From positions 30,838 to 94,837 of the forward strand of contig NZ_JASC01000005.1 of the NCBI RefSeq assembly GCF_000622365.1: a DNA stretch of 64,000 nucleotides, in the 5' to 3' direction. A program made the position numbers and the translations under genes. The notes under the pieces were generated by a model. That model was not told the origin of the DNA. It did no database searches and was given only the letters and a program-made list of their open reading frames with translations. This stretch comes from Sulfitobacter noctilucae. Lineage in GTDB: Bacteria; Pseudomonadota; Alphaproteobacteria; Rhodobacterales; Rhodobacteraceae. Below, one piece after another: positions 17,692 through 25,618 of the stretch. How positions within the stretch are numbered: position 1 is the first letter of the stretch; each line of letters begins with the position of its first letter.

Positions 17692-18726
17692 TCAGTTGCC
17701 GCGCACGGTGTCGATCATCAGTTGCACATTTTCAGGATCCGCGTCGGGCGTGATCCCGTGGCCAAGATTGAAAATATGCGGCCCGCCCGACAGCGCGTCA
17801 ACGATCTGGCGGGTTTCAGATACCAGGGCATCGCCGCCCGTCACCATGTGAGAGGATTTGAGGTTACCCTGCACACACCCATCGATCTGCACATTCTTGG
17901 CGGCCCACTCCGCGCTGACGCCATCGTCGATGGCAATACAGTCAGCCCCGATGGCCTGATGCGCACCGGCATAGCGTTCACCGGCACCGCGCGGAAAGGC
18001 GATGACAGGCACGCCGGGATGCAAGGCATGGATTTCGGAGGTGATACGCTGCATCGGCTTGATTGAATAGGTATCGAAATCAGCGCCTTGCAGGGATCCG
18101 GCCCAGCTGTCGAAGATCTTCACCACTTCGGCCCCCCCCTTGATCTGCTCGGACAGGTACAGCACCGTGGCTTCGGTGATCCGGTCCATCACGGCGTCGA
18201 ACACCGCCCGGTTCTCGGCCTTGAGCGCATGTGCTGGCCCTTGATCTGGCGTGCCTTGGCCCGCGATCATATAGGTGGCAACGGTCCACGGGGCACCTGC
18301 GAAGCCGATCAATGTGGTCTCTGACGGCAATCCCTTTGAGAGAATTTTTACCGTCTCGTAGATGGGGCTGAGCGTATCGTGAATGGCCTCAACCGGTTTC
18401 AGGGCGTCAACTTCGGCCTGTGTTGTGATGGTGGATAGGCGCGGACCTTCGCCGGTGACAAACCACAAATCCGCGCCAAGCGCCTGAGGGATAAGCAGAA
18501 TATCCGCAAACAGAATGGCGGCATCAAAACCGTAGCGGCGGATAGGCTGAAACGTTACCTCCGCCGCCAGTTCAGGATTGTAGCACAGCGACAGGAAATC
18601 GCCGGCCTGCGCGCGGGTCGCTTTATACTCGGGCAGATAACGGCCCGCCTGTCGCATCATCCAGATCGGAGGGGTCGGCAGGGTCTCGCCCGAGAGCGCA
18701 CGCAGGATCGTTTTATCTTTGGTCAT
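17692..18726 (-). CDS. hemE: Uroporphyrinogen decarboxylase
   Basis: 344 residues, full length. Converts uroporphyrinogen III to coproporphyrinogen III in haem and bacteriochlorophyll synthesis. Family signatures are [16 protein letters not shown] near residue 20 and [16 protein letters not shown]; the catalytic Asp is in [11 protein letters not shown]. It is divergent from hemC with a 102-base shared promoter region and convergent with the replicase gene. In several alphaproteobacteria hemE lies next to the chromosomal replication origin, which makes the neighbouring initiator notable. Confidence 0.96.
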   Translation of the reverse strand: MTKDKTILRALSGETLPTPPIWMMRQAGRYLPEYKATRAQAGDFLSLCYNPELAAEVTFQPIRRYGFDAAILFADILLIPQALGADLWFVTGEGPRLSTITTQAEVDALKPVEAIHDTLSPIYETVKILSKGLPSETTLIGFAGAPWTVATYMIAGQGTPDQGPAHALKAENRAVFDAVMDRITEATVLYLSEQIKGGAEVVKIFDSWAGSLQGADFDTYSIKPMQRITSEIHALHPGVPVIAFPRGAGERYAGAHQAIGADCIAIDDGVSAEWAAKNVQIDGCVQGNLKSSHMVTGGDALVSETRQIVDALSGGPHIFNLGHGITPDADPENVQLMIDTVRGN

Positions 18727-18828
18727 TCAACTTGTCTTTCGTGGCTACTGGTCTTTTGCGGTACCATGCTTTTTAAGCGAAGGTGATACAAGATTTGTCA
18801 GGCGAAGTTTGCAGTTGTACGGAAAGAC

Positions 18829-19776
18829 ATGATCAAGGATTTACCCACTCCGCAGAACCCGTTGAACATCGGCACCCGTGGCTCTCCGCTGGCATTGGCG
18901 CAAGCCCATGAAACCCGCAAAAGGCTGGCGCATGCCTTCGATTTGCCGTTCGAAGCCTTTACGATTGTTGTGATCAAAACAACAGGGGACAAGATCATTG
19001 ACCGCCCCTTGAAAGAGATTGGCGGCAAAGGGCTGTTCACCCGCGAGATTGAAGAAGACATGATGGCGGGCAAGATCGACATCGCTGTGCACTCGATGAA
19101 GGACATGCCGACCTTGCAGCCCGATGGGCTGATCCTTGATACGTATCTGCCGCGCGAAGATGTGCGCGATGCGTTCATTTCGCCCCGCGTCAAAAGCCTT
19201 GATGATCTGGCCGAAGGCACGGTGGTTGGTACGTCAAGCCTGCGCCGCAAAGCCCAGCTTAAACTGAGGCGGCCCGATCTGGAGGTCGTCGAGTTTCGCG
19301 GCAATTTGCAAACCCGTTTGATGAAGCTGGAGCAGGGCGTGGCCGAGGCGACTTTCCTTGCCATGGCGGGTCTGAACCGGCTGAACATGGACGAGGTGCC
19401 GAAAACGGCGATTGAAGTCGACACCATGCTGCCCGCCGTGGCACAGGGGGCCATCGGAATCGAACGCCGCATGGATGACGCCCGCGTAGCGGAAATGCTG
19501 ATGGCGATCCATGATGTACCCACAGGCCAGCGTTTGGCAGCCGAACGCGCGTTTCTGGCCGCTTTGGATGGCTCTTGCGAGACGCCGATTGCGGGACTGG
19601 CTGTGCTGGAGGACGGCGATATTCATCTGCGCGGCGAAGTACTGCGCCCGGACGGGTCGGAAGCGATTGATGATGCGGTACGTTGCACGATCGAAGACGG
19701 TGCCGCCGCAGGGGCGGAAATGGCCGCCAAAATGCTGGCGCAGGCCGGTGACGGGTTTTTCGACTGGCGGGGTTAG
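18829..19776 (+). CDS. hemC: Porphobilinogen deaminase (hydroxymethylbilane synthase)
   Basis: 315 residues. Polymerises four porphobilinogens to hydroxymethylbilane. Evidence: NIGTRGSPLALAQAHETRKR at the N-terminus, IDIAVHSMKDMPT, VVGTSSLRRKAQL, and the dipyrromethane-cofactor Cys in ALDGSCETPIAGLA. It is divergent from hemE. No partner gene follows within 270 bases. Confidence 0.96.
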   Translation: MIKDLPTPQNPLNIGTRGSPLALAQAHETRKRLAHAFDLPFEAFTIVVIKTTGDKIIDRPLKEIGGKGLFTREIEEDMMAGKIDIAVHSMKDMPTLQPDGLILDTYLPREDVRDAFISPRVKSLDDLAEGTVVGTSSLRRKAQLKLRRPDLEVVEFRGNLQTRLMKLEQGVAEATFLAMAGLNRLNMDEVPKTAIEVDTMLPAVAQGAIGIERRMDDARVAEMLMAIHDVPTGQRLAAERAFLAALDGSCETPIAGLAVLEDGDIHLRGEVLRPDGSEAIDDAVRCTIEDGAAAGAEMAAKMLAQAGDGFFDWRG

Positions 19777-20051
19777 GTAGCGCTCAACTTGTTTTCAAAC
19801 ACAGCCAGATAGGCGGGCATTGCTGCTTTGATGCGGAAAGCCAACTAAATGTTCGTTCCCTGGCGTTCTGGGCTCAGACCTTGGCACGGATGTCGCTATG
19901 CGGTCTATGATCAAGCTAATTGATAGCCAGTCATCATTTATAACATAATCAGTATTACGAGATAAAGCTGCGCCGTGCCCCCATAGGTCCAACTAGGGAG
20001 GTACAGCGGTTGAACAGATGATACCCTAGTACCAAAGCGAGCGTTGATCGC

Positions 20052-20855
20052 TCAGTCCTTTGGTGTCGCGTTGAACACGAACAGCGGCTCACCACCAATG
20101 GTATAGCCATCGATCAACGCCTGAGCGGTACTGCTGGTTAGCCACTCCTCAAGCTTTTGGGCTGCCTCCGCTTTTACATGCGGGTGACGCGCTGGGTCGA
20201 CCGGAAGGTAGGCGTATTGGTTAAAGAGCACAGGATCGCCGGAAAACAACAAAGCCAAGTCGCCTTTGTTGCCGAAATTGAGCCAGCTGGCACGGTCCGC
20301 CAGGATGTAGGCGTCAAAGCCTGCCGCGGTGTTCAGGCTGGCCCCCATGCCTGCGCCGACCGCCTTGTACCATGCAGCAAACTGGTCCGGGTCAAGCGTG
20401 GCTTCGTTCCACAGGGCGCGTTCTTTCTTGTGGGTGCCGCTGTCGTCCCCGCGGCTGACGAAATTGGCTTCGGCCTCTGCAATGCGCTGGAGCGCGGTGA
20501 CGGCATCAGAGGCGGTGCCGACCTTTGCCGGATCATCCTTGGGCCCGATGAAGACAAAATCATTGTACATGATTTCGCGGCGATGCGGGGCGTATCCTTC
20601 TGCGACGAAAGCGTCCTCTGCGCTGCGCGAGTGGACAAGGATCGCGTCCACATCACCCGCCTCACCAAGGCGCAACGCCTGGCCTGTGCCCACGACGAGC
20701 AGTTGAACCTCAAGCCCGGTGTCGGTGGCAATGGCCGGCAGCAGCACGTCCGACAGACCGGAATTGTGAAAGCTTGTGGTAACTGCCACTTTCAATTGCT
20801 CGGCAAGGGAACCGGTCGCCAGAAGGCAAAACAGAATTGCAAGAACGCGTGTCAT
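20052..20855 (-). CDS. tupA: Tungstate ABC transporter, periplasmic substrate-binding protein TupA
   Basis: 267 residues with a signal peptide ending near SLAEQ. The anion-binding features are VAVTTSFHNSGLSDVLLPAI and FVSRGDDSGTHKKE, the TupA-type motifs that separate it from ModA. The ATG overlaps the tupC stop by 4 bases. It is last in the minus-strand run that begins with the formate dehydrogenase genes, so it probably provides tungsten for that enzyme. A weak hairpin (GAGCG/CGCTC) overlaps its stop codon and may contribute to termination. Confidence 0.88.
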   Translation of the reverse strand: MTRVLAILFCLLATGSLAEQLKVAVTTSFHNSGLSDVLLPAIATDTGLEVQLLVVGTGQALRLGEAGDVDAILVHSRSAEDAFVAEGYAPHRREIMYNDFVFIGPKDDPAKVGTASDAVTALQRIAEAEANFVSRGDDSGTHKKERALWNEATLDPDQFAAWYKAVGAGMGASLNTAAGFDAYILADRASWLNFGNKGDLALLFSGDPVLFNQYAYLPVDPARHPHVKAEAAQKLEEWLTSSTAQALIDGYTIGGEPLFVFNATPKD

Positions 20856-21568
20856 TCGACGATATCTCCTTGAAGAAATGCTTTTGTTTTTGGCTGACCG
20901 GGATTTGTGAATATGTCCGCTGCAGCGCCCTGTTCATGTAACTGGCCCTGGGACAGAAAAATAACGTCGTTGGCAAGGCGCCGCGCCTGTCCAAGGTCAT
21001 GGGTCGTCATGATAATACGGGTACCATCGCTATGGGCCGCTTGCAACACAGCCTCGATCTCGCGGGTGGAACGTCCGTCCAGATTTGCGCATGGCTCATC
21101 CAGAAACAGCACGGATGGGGCGCGGATAAGGGCGCGTGCGAGGGCCAGCTTTTGCTTTTCGCCGCCTGAGAGGCGCGGCGCGTGTTGGTCCAGCAAATTG
21201 CCCAGCCCGACCCGCCCGGCCCAATGCTCCACCTGAATCGCGATCTCGGATTTCGGCCGTCCCAACAAAGCCAGGGGATACGCCAGATTTTGCCGGACCG
21301 AGCGGCGCAGCATGATGGGGCGCTGAAAGACATAGGCCTGTTCCTGATCCATGCGACTGCGGGGCATGGACCATGAAACGGTGCCTGTCGCAATGCGTTC
21401 GACACCATGCAGCACTTTCAACAGAGTTGTTTTGCCCGCGCCATTCGGGCCCAGAACGATGGTGAACCCCGTGGCTTCAAGATCGAGATCGAGGGGCCCC
21501 AGAATCGTCTTGCCACGCTTTTTGACGCGCAGATCTCTGAGGGCGACGCTTGGGGGCTTGGCTACCAT
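20852..21568 (-). CDS. tupC: Tungstate ABC transporter, ATPase TupC
   Basis: 238 residues. Walker A is GPNGAGKTTLL, the signature is LSGGEKQKLALAR and Walker B is SVLFLDEPCANLD, with the H-loop in IIMTTHDLGQARRL. It overlaps tupB by 7 bases and tupA by 4. The family call (tungstate rather than molybdate or phosphate) rests on the neighbours; there is no C-terminal MOP regulatory domain, as in TupC. Confidence 0.85.
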   Translation of the reverse strand: MVAKPPSVALRDLRVKKRGKTILGPLDLDLEATGFTIVLGPNGAGKTTLLKVLHGVERIATGTVSWSMPRSRMDQEQAYVFQRPIMLRRSVRQNLAYPLALLGRPKSEIAIQVEHWAGRVGLGNLLDQHAPRLSGGEKQKLALARALIRAPSVLFLDEPCANLDGRSTREIEAVLQAAHSDGTRIIMTTHDLGQARRLANDVIFLSQGQLHEQGAAADIFTNPGQPKTKAFLQGDIVE

Positions 21569-22266
21569 GTGTCGTGCCGTTCGGTGCGGGACAAGGTGTG
21601 GATCGCAAAGTTCAAAAGGATGGCCAAGGCAATCAGTACAAAGCCCAGACCCAGTGCCAAGGCAAAATCCCCTTTGCCGGTTTCAAGTGCGATGGCCGTG
21701 GTCAGGACACGTGTTGCATGGTCGATGTTTCCGCCAACGATCATGATGGCACCGACTTCGCCGATCGCGCGCCCGAACCCCGCAAGCGCCCCGGTCAGCA
21801 AAGCCCGGCGCCCGTCCCAGATCAGGGTCAAGACACGTTGCCGGTTGGTGGTGTTCAGGGAAATCAGCAGATCGTGATATTCCGCCCAAAGCTCGCGCAT
21901 CGCTTGATGGGTGATCGAGGCGATAAGCGGCGTGATGATGATGACCTGTGCGATGATCATCGCTGTGGGGGTGAACAAAAGACCCAGAACGCCGAACGGA
22001 CCAGAACGCGACAGGAGCAGATAGACAATCAGCCCGACGACAACTGGGGGCAGGCCCATCAGCGCGTTCAACGTTGCAATCGCAGCCCGGCGAAAACGGA
22101 ACCGGCGAATGGCCAGCCAGGTCCCCAGCGGCAGCGCGATAAGCGAGGCGATCACCAAGGCAGAAAGACTGACTTTCAGCGAGCGCAATGTGATATCGAC
22201 CAGATCGGCATCGAGTGTAATCACCAGCTGAAAACCGGCCAAAAGTCCGGCCCAGATGTCATTCAT
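21562..22266 (-). CDS. tupB: Tungstate ABC transporter, permease TupB
   Basis: 234 residues, about five or six membrane segments. The cytoplasmic EAA-type loop is AGFGRAIGEVGAIMIVGGNI, close to the TupB/ModB consensus, and LMGLPPVVVGLIVYLLLSRS is a typical segment. It begins 29 bases after the small membrane peptide gene on the same strand. Confidence 0.87.
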   Translation of the reverse strand: MNDIWAGLLAGFQLVITLDADLVDITLRSLKVSLSALVIASLIALPLGTWLAIRRFRFRRAAIATLNALMGLPPVVVGLIVYLLLSRSGPFGVLGLLFTPTAMIIAQVIIITPLIASITHQAMRELWAEYHDLLISLNTTNRQRVLTLIWDGRRALLTGALAGFGRAIGEVGAIMIVGGNIDHATRVLTTAIALETGKGDFALALGLGFVLIALAILLNFAIHTLSRTERHDTW

Positions 22267-22295
22267 GGAAAGACTGTCCTACCCGGGTTTCAAAT

Positions 22296-22424
22296 TTAGT
22301 CGTCCAGGCGCACGGAAGGACCAGATCCGCGATCCTGGCTGGAGAAACCGGCTTCGTTCAGGATCAGGTTCGAGCCGACAGCGATCACAACGATGGCCGT
22401 AAGTGCCGCAAGCATGGCTTTCAT
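22296..22424 (-). CDS. Small single-span membrane peptide (42 aa)
   Basis: Begins MKAMLAALTAIVVIAVGSNL and ends in GSGPSVRLDD. One hydrophobic segment (about residues 4-20) and a polar C-terminus, probably periplasmic. The ATG starts 1 base after the stop of the cytochrome c frame, and the gene lies 29 bases before tupB, so it is embedded in the formate dehydrogenase-tungstate run. No family recognised. Its coupling and hydrophobic profile suggest a real small protein, perhaps tied to the membrane dehydrogenase or the transporter. Confidence 0.6.
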   Translation of the reverse strand: MKAMLAALTAIVVIAVGSNLILNEAGFSSQDRGSGPSVRLDD

Positions 22425-22425
22425 G

Positions 22426-23733
22426 TCATTTCTCTTTCTGCACTGTATTGGTGCGCAAATAGTCGATCAGATCGTCCCGGTCCGATTGCTTTGCAATCCG
22501 CTGCATCGGCATCTTGGTCCCGGGAATATAGTGGTCAGGGCCAAGGTCGAACAGGGCGTTTATGGTATCTGAGGACCAGATAATATCTGCCCCGTCCAGC
22601 GTATCGGAATAGGTGTAGTCCGCAACTGTGCCAGCGCGCCGTCCAAATAGCCCATAGAGACTGGGTCCCGCCTTGCGCGCACTGCCTTCGGTCAGGGTAT
22701 GGCAGATCGAGCATTTGCGTTTGAACTGACGTTCACCGTTCTTCAACGTCTCCGGCTTTTCAAGAAAGCTGCGGGGTGTGCCTGCCATAGCCTCGCTTTG
22801 ATCCAATGTTGCAACAGGCCAGGAATAAACAATGTTTTCGATCCCGCCGGCGTGAATGTTCTTTCCGTCCGGCGAAAAAGCCAGCGCCCAGATGGGACCA
22901 TTCAATGTGGCGCGAAAGTCGCGGGAGATGGTCATTTCATTGGTATCCACAACCATGATGTAGCCTTATCCATCCCCGACGGCGAGTTGCGCCGTTGGCG
23001 CGTGAAAAGCCATCGACAGGATCGGGCGGCGGTCGAGGGTAAAGTCCGCGATTTCCGTGCCGGTATTTATGTCTACTAGCCGCGTGCCCCCGTCGACGGC
23101 ACCGTAGGCGACCCACTCATCGGTCACGATCAACTTGTTGATGCCAAAACCGTGCTTGACCAAGGTACGAGATGTGTTGCCATCCCAAATCCGCAAAGTG
23201 CCGTCCGAAGATGCTGAAAACAGATTCCCGGCGGGGGCAAAGGCCACGGCAGTCACGTTGGACCGGTGCCCTTTAAGTATCTGCGTTTCAATGACCGTAG
23301 GGTGCAAAGCGGTAGTCTGCAGCGGTTCTCGCAGCGTGGTGAGGTTGATGAAACCGTCCCAGCCTGCACTCGCGATGACGTCGCCTTTGGGGTGCATGGC
23401 AATGTCGCTGACTTTGCCCAGATGCTCCGTGACTTCTAGTGGCTCAGCCTGCGCGGGCTGCCACAGTAGAACGCGGAAATCATCGCCACCTGACAGGATC
23501 GTGCCGCTTTCATCATAGGAGACCGTGGTAACGGCGGCGCGATGCCCCTCGCGCCAGATAGGAGCGAGGCCGTCCCACAGCCCGACCGAGTTGTCAAAAC
23601 TGGCGGTGGCAATCTGGCCGGAGGGACCCACCGCGATGTCCATGATCGGCCCGCCATGGCCCTTAAGCGTATAGAAGTCCTGCGCAGCCAAAGGTGCCGC
23701 GAGGCAAGCTACTATGGCTGCGGTGCGCCACAT
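22426..23733 (-). pseudogene. WD40-repeat/cytochrome c gene interrupted by one in-frame TAA
   Basis: Read through, this is a 435-residue protein: signal peptide (ends LAAPLAAQ), WD40-type blades from about residue 20 (LKGHGGPIMDIAVG, LKGHRSNVTAVAFAPAGNLF, IWALAFSPDGKNIHAG), then a haem c domain with CSICH and a Met ligand probably in GTKMPMQRI. A TAA at 22966-22968 stops the frame after AVGDG, but the same frame continues at once with GYIMVVDTNE and further WD40 sequence. A single GAA-to-TAA or GAG-type change would explain it. The distal part has an ATG (22954-22956) 3 codons after the stop but would lack a signal peptide. It lies one base after fdhC, so it was probably an electron-transfer or assembly partner of the formate dehydrogenase. 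Confidence 0.8.
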
Positions 23734-24927
23734 CTATTCAGCAGGGGTGGCGCTTTCGGTGGGGGTCTTTGCCTTGGCTTCGACCTCCTCAACCCAAAGC
23801 GAGTGATGCTCGCGCGCCCATTGCTCTTCGACTTCGCCGCTGCCCATCGCATCATAGGCACCTTCCATACCCAAAGTACCGATGTAGATATGTGCAAGAA
23901 TGATCGCCATCAGCACAAAGCTGACGATGGCGTGCCACAACTGTGCGTATTGCATTTCCTCATGCGGAGCGAGCGTTGCGGGCAGTTCACCCAGACCCAT
24001 TGCGCCAGAGATGCCCCAGCTGTTGAGCTTGTCAAAGGTGGCACCGAACAGGTTGATCTCGAACGGGAACAGCAAGGCTAGGCCAGAGACCGAGATGGAT
24101 GTGCCTAACACAATAACCGACCAGAAGATCAGCTTTTGGCCCGCGTTGAATTTCTTGGCGGGTGGATGCCCCTTCGAGAAGATTCCACCGCCTTTTAGCA
24201 GCCAATTGATGTCAGAGCGATGCGGCAGGTTGTGATACACCCACATTACAAAAACCATCACCAGTGCGATCATGAACGCCCAGGAGACGTTGTTGTGAAT
24301 CCACTTTGATGGTGCAGCCAGTGCGGCAAAGGCTTCATGCCCGAATGTAGGAATGATCACCTTGCGTCCCATCAGCGTAACCAGGCCGGTTAAGCCCAGC
24401 AGGATAAAGGACCCCGACAAAAGCCAGTGGCCAAAACGCTCTACGGCTTTGAACCGCTCGATCTTGCGGCCTGTCTTTGTACCATCAATGCGGATGCGGC
24501 CACGGATCAGATAGAAGACCAGCAACAGCAATATCGTGCCGCCCAACAGCAAGCTGCCGTAGGTGATAAGCGGCCCTTTGCGAAACTCCAGCCACCACAT
24601 GCCGCCATCCTGAAACAGCGTCGTTGCCGCCGGACCGTTATTCGACGCCGTGACATCAGCTGTCCCGTGTTTCAGCGCCCGCCAAAGATCGGGGTCGGAT
24701 GCGCCGCCAAGCGGCTGCAAGTGACCCACGTTCGGTACATCGTCGCCCGTGGCGCCGGTTCCCAAGTCATCCGCAACCACTTCACCGCGCTGCCGCGCTA
24801 GAATATCGTCAAGCGTTTGTGCACCACCGGTCGCGGAGCGATCCGGGGCCGGTGCATCAGCCGATTGTGCATGGGCAATGGTGACAAACGACAGGCAAAG
24901 TAGCAGGGCCGTCAGCGTGCGCAGCAT
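23734..24927 (-). CDS. fdhC: Formate dehydrogenase cytochrome b (gamma) subunit
   Basis: 397 residues from the ATG at 24927 (AAAGGA 8 bases upstream). A signal peptide and ~100-residue periplasmic region precede four membrane segments. Histidines in RFGHWLLSG, KWIHNNVSW and LWHAIVSFVLMAIILAHIYI are placed to bind two b haems, as in FdnI/FdoI. The subunit anchors FdhAB and passes electrons to quinone. It is longer than enterobacterial gamma subunits (about 210 aa) because of the N-terminal extension, as in other alphaproteobacterial FdhC. It ends 1 base before the WD40-cytochrome gene. Confidence 0.9.
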   Translation of the reverse strand: MLRTLTALLLCLSFVTIAHAQSADAPAPDRSATGGAQTLDDILARQRGEVVADDLGTGATGDDVPNVGHLQPLGGASDPDLWRALKHGTADVTASNNGPAATTLFQDGGMWWLEFRKGPLITYGSLLLGGTILLLLVFYLIRGRIRIDGTKTGRKIERFKAVERFGHWLLSGSFILLGLTGLVTLMGRKVIIPTFGHEAFAALAAPSKWIHNNVSWAFMIALVMVFVMWVYHNLPHRSDINWLLKGGGIFSKGHPPAKKFNAGQKLIFWSVIVLGTSISVSGLALLFPFEINLFGATFDKLNSWGISGAMGLGELPATLAPHEEMQYAQLWHAIVSFVLMAIILAHIYIGTLGMEGAYDAMGSGEVEEQWAREHHSLWVEEVEAKAKTPTESATPAE

Positions 24928-24959
24928 GGTGTATCCTTTAGCGTTCAAATGAGCGAAAA

Positions 24960-24985
24960 AGAGCGGCCCACCAACGAGCCGCTCT
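24960..24985 (-). terminator. Stem-loop between fdhB and fdhC (attenuator/terminator-like)
   Basis: On the minus strand, an 8-bp stem AGAGCGGC / GCCGCTCT with a 10-base loop is followed by TTTT. It sits 28 bases after the fdhB stop and before the fdhC ribosome site, so it may partly terminate transcription or protect the fdhAB mRNA end. Confidence 0.65.
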
Positions 24986-25012
24986 GATTTTCAAAAGTCC
25001 AGTCAAGGACAG

Positions 25013-25606
25013 TTAGCCATCGCGCTGGCCGTAGGCCGAACCCCAGCCCCATGCGCCGGAGCCGAAACCACGGGCCACCACACGTTCGCGGTAGATGCCC
25101 GAGACAACGTCACCGTCACCGGCCAACAGCGCCTTGGTGGAACACATCTCGGCGCAGATTGGCAGCTTGCCTTCCGCAATCCGGTTGCGGCCGTATTTGG
25201 CGAACTCGGCGGTGGAGTGGGTTTCCTCAGGGCCACCGGCGCAGAAGGTACATTTGTCCATCTTGCCGCGAGACCCGAAGTTACCAGCCTGTGGGAACTG
25301 CGGTGCGCCAAAGGGGCACGCGTAGAAGCAGTAACCGCACCCGATGCAGAGGTCCTTGGAGTGGAGAACCACACCTTCCTCGTTCTGGTAAAAGCAGTCC
25401 ACGGGGCAGACCGCCATACAAGGCGCATCGGAACAGTGCATACAGGCCACGGAAATCGACCGTTCACCCGGTGAGCCGTCATTGATCGTGACGACTTTCC
25501 GGCGGTTGATGCCCCACGGCACTTCGTGTTCGTTCTTACAGGCTGTGACGCAGGCGTTGCATTCAATGCAGCGTTCGGCGTCGACGAGAAACTTTGCTCT
25601 TGCCAT
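25013..25606 (-). CDS. fdhB: Formate dehydrogenase iron-sulfur (beta) subunit
   Basis: 197 residues of ferredoxin-like protein with four [4Fe-4S] sites: CIECNACVTACKNEHEVPW, CMHCSDAPCMAVCP, CIGCGYCFYACPFG, and the split set completed by CTFC and AEMCSTKALL. It transfers electrons from the FdhA cofactor to FdhC. Shorter than E. coli FdnH and without a C-terminal membrane helix, so it is probably exported or held by its partners. 12 bases after fdhA. Confidence 0.93.
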   Translation of the reverse strand: MARAKFLVDAERCIECNACVTACKNEHEVPWGINRRKVVTINDGSPGERSISVACMHCSDAPCMAVCPVDCFYQNEEGVVLHSKDLCIGCGYCFYACPFGAPQFPQAGNFGSRGKMDKCTFCAGGPEETHSTAEFAKYGRNRIAEGKLPICAEMCSTKALLAGDGDVVSGIYRERVVARGFGSGAWGWGSAYGQRDG

Positions 25607-25618
25607 TGGTTGTTCTCC

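Noticed and set aside
19905..19925. ATCAA-TTGAT inverted repeat after hemC as an Fnr box
   Set aside because: Fnr sites read TTGAT-N4-ATCAA; here the arms are in the opposite order with 5 bases between, and it lies downstream of hemC rather than at a promoter.
20443..20456. Partial parS-like sequence GTCCCCGCGG, also one at 33047
   Set aside because: Only one half of the palindrome matches and both lie far from parAB.
20052..22266. Molybdate transporter ModABC
   Set aside because: The binding protein has TupA-type motifs (SRGDDSGTHKKE), and the ATPase lacks the MOP domain of ModC.
22426..22956. Stand-alone cytochrome c gene
   Set aside because: Its first residues continue a WD40 blade in the same frame as the upstream part, separated only by a TAA and three codons, so it is the distal half of one interrupted gene.
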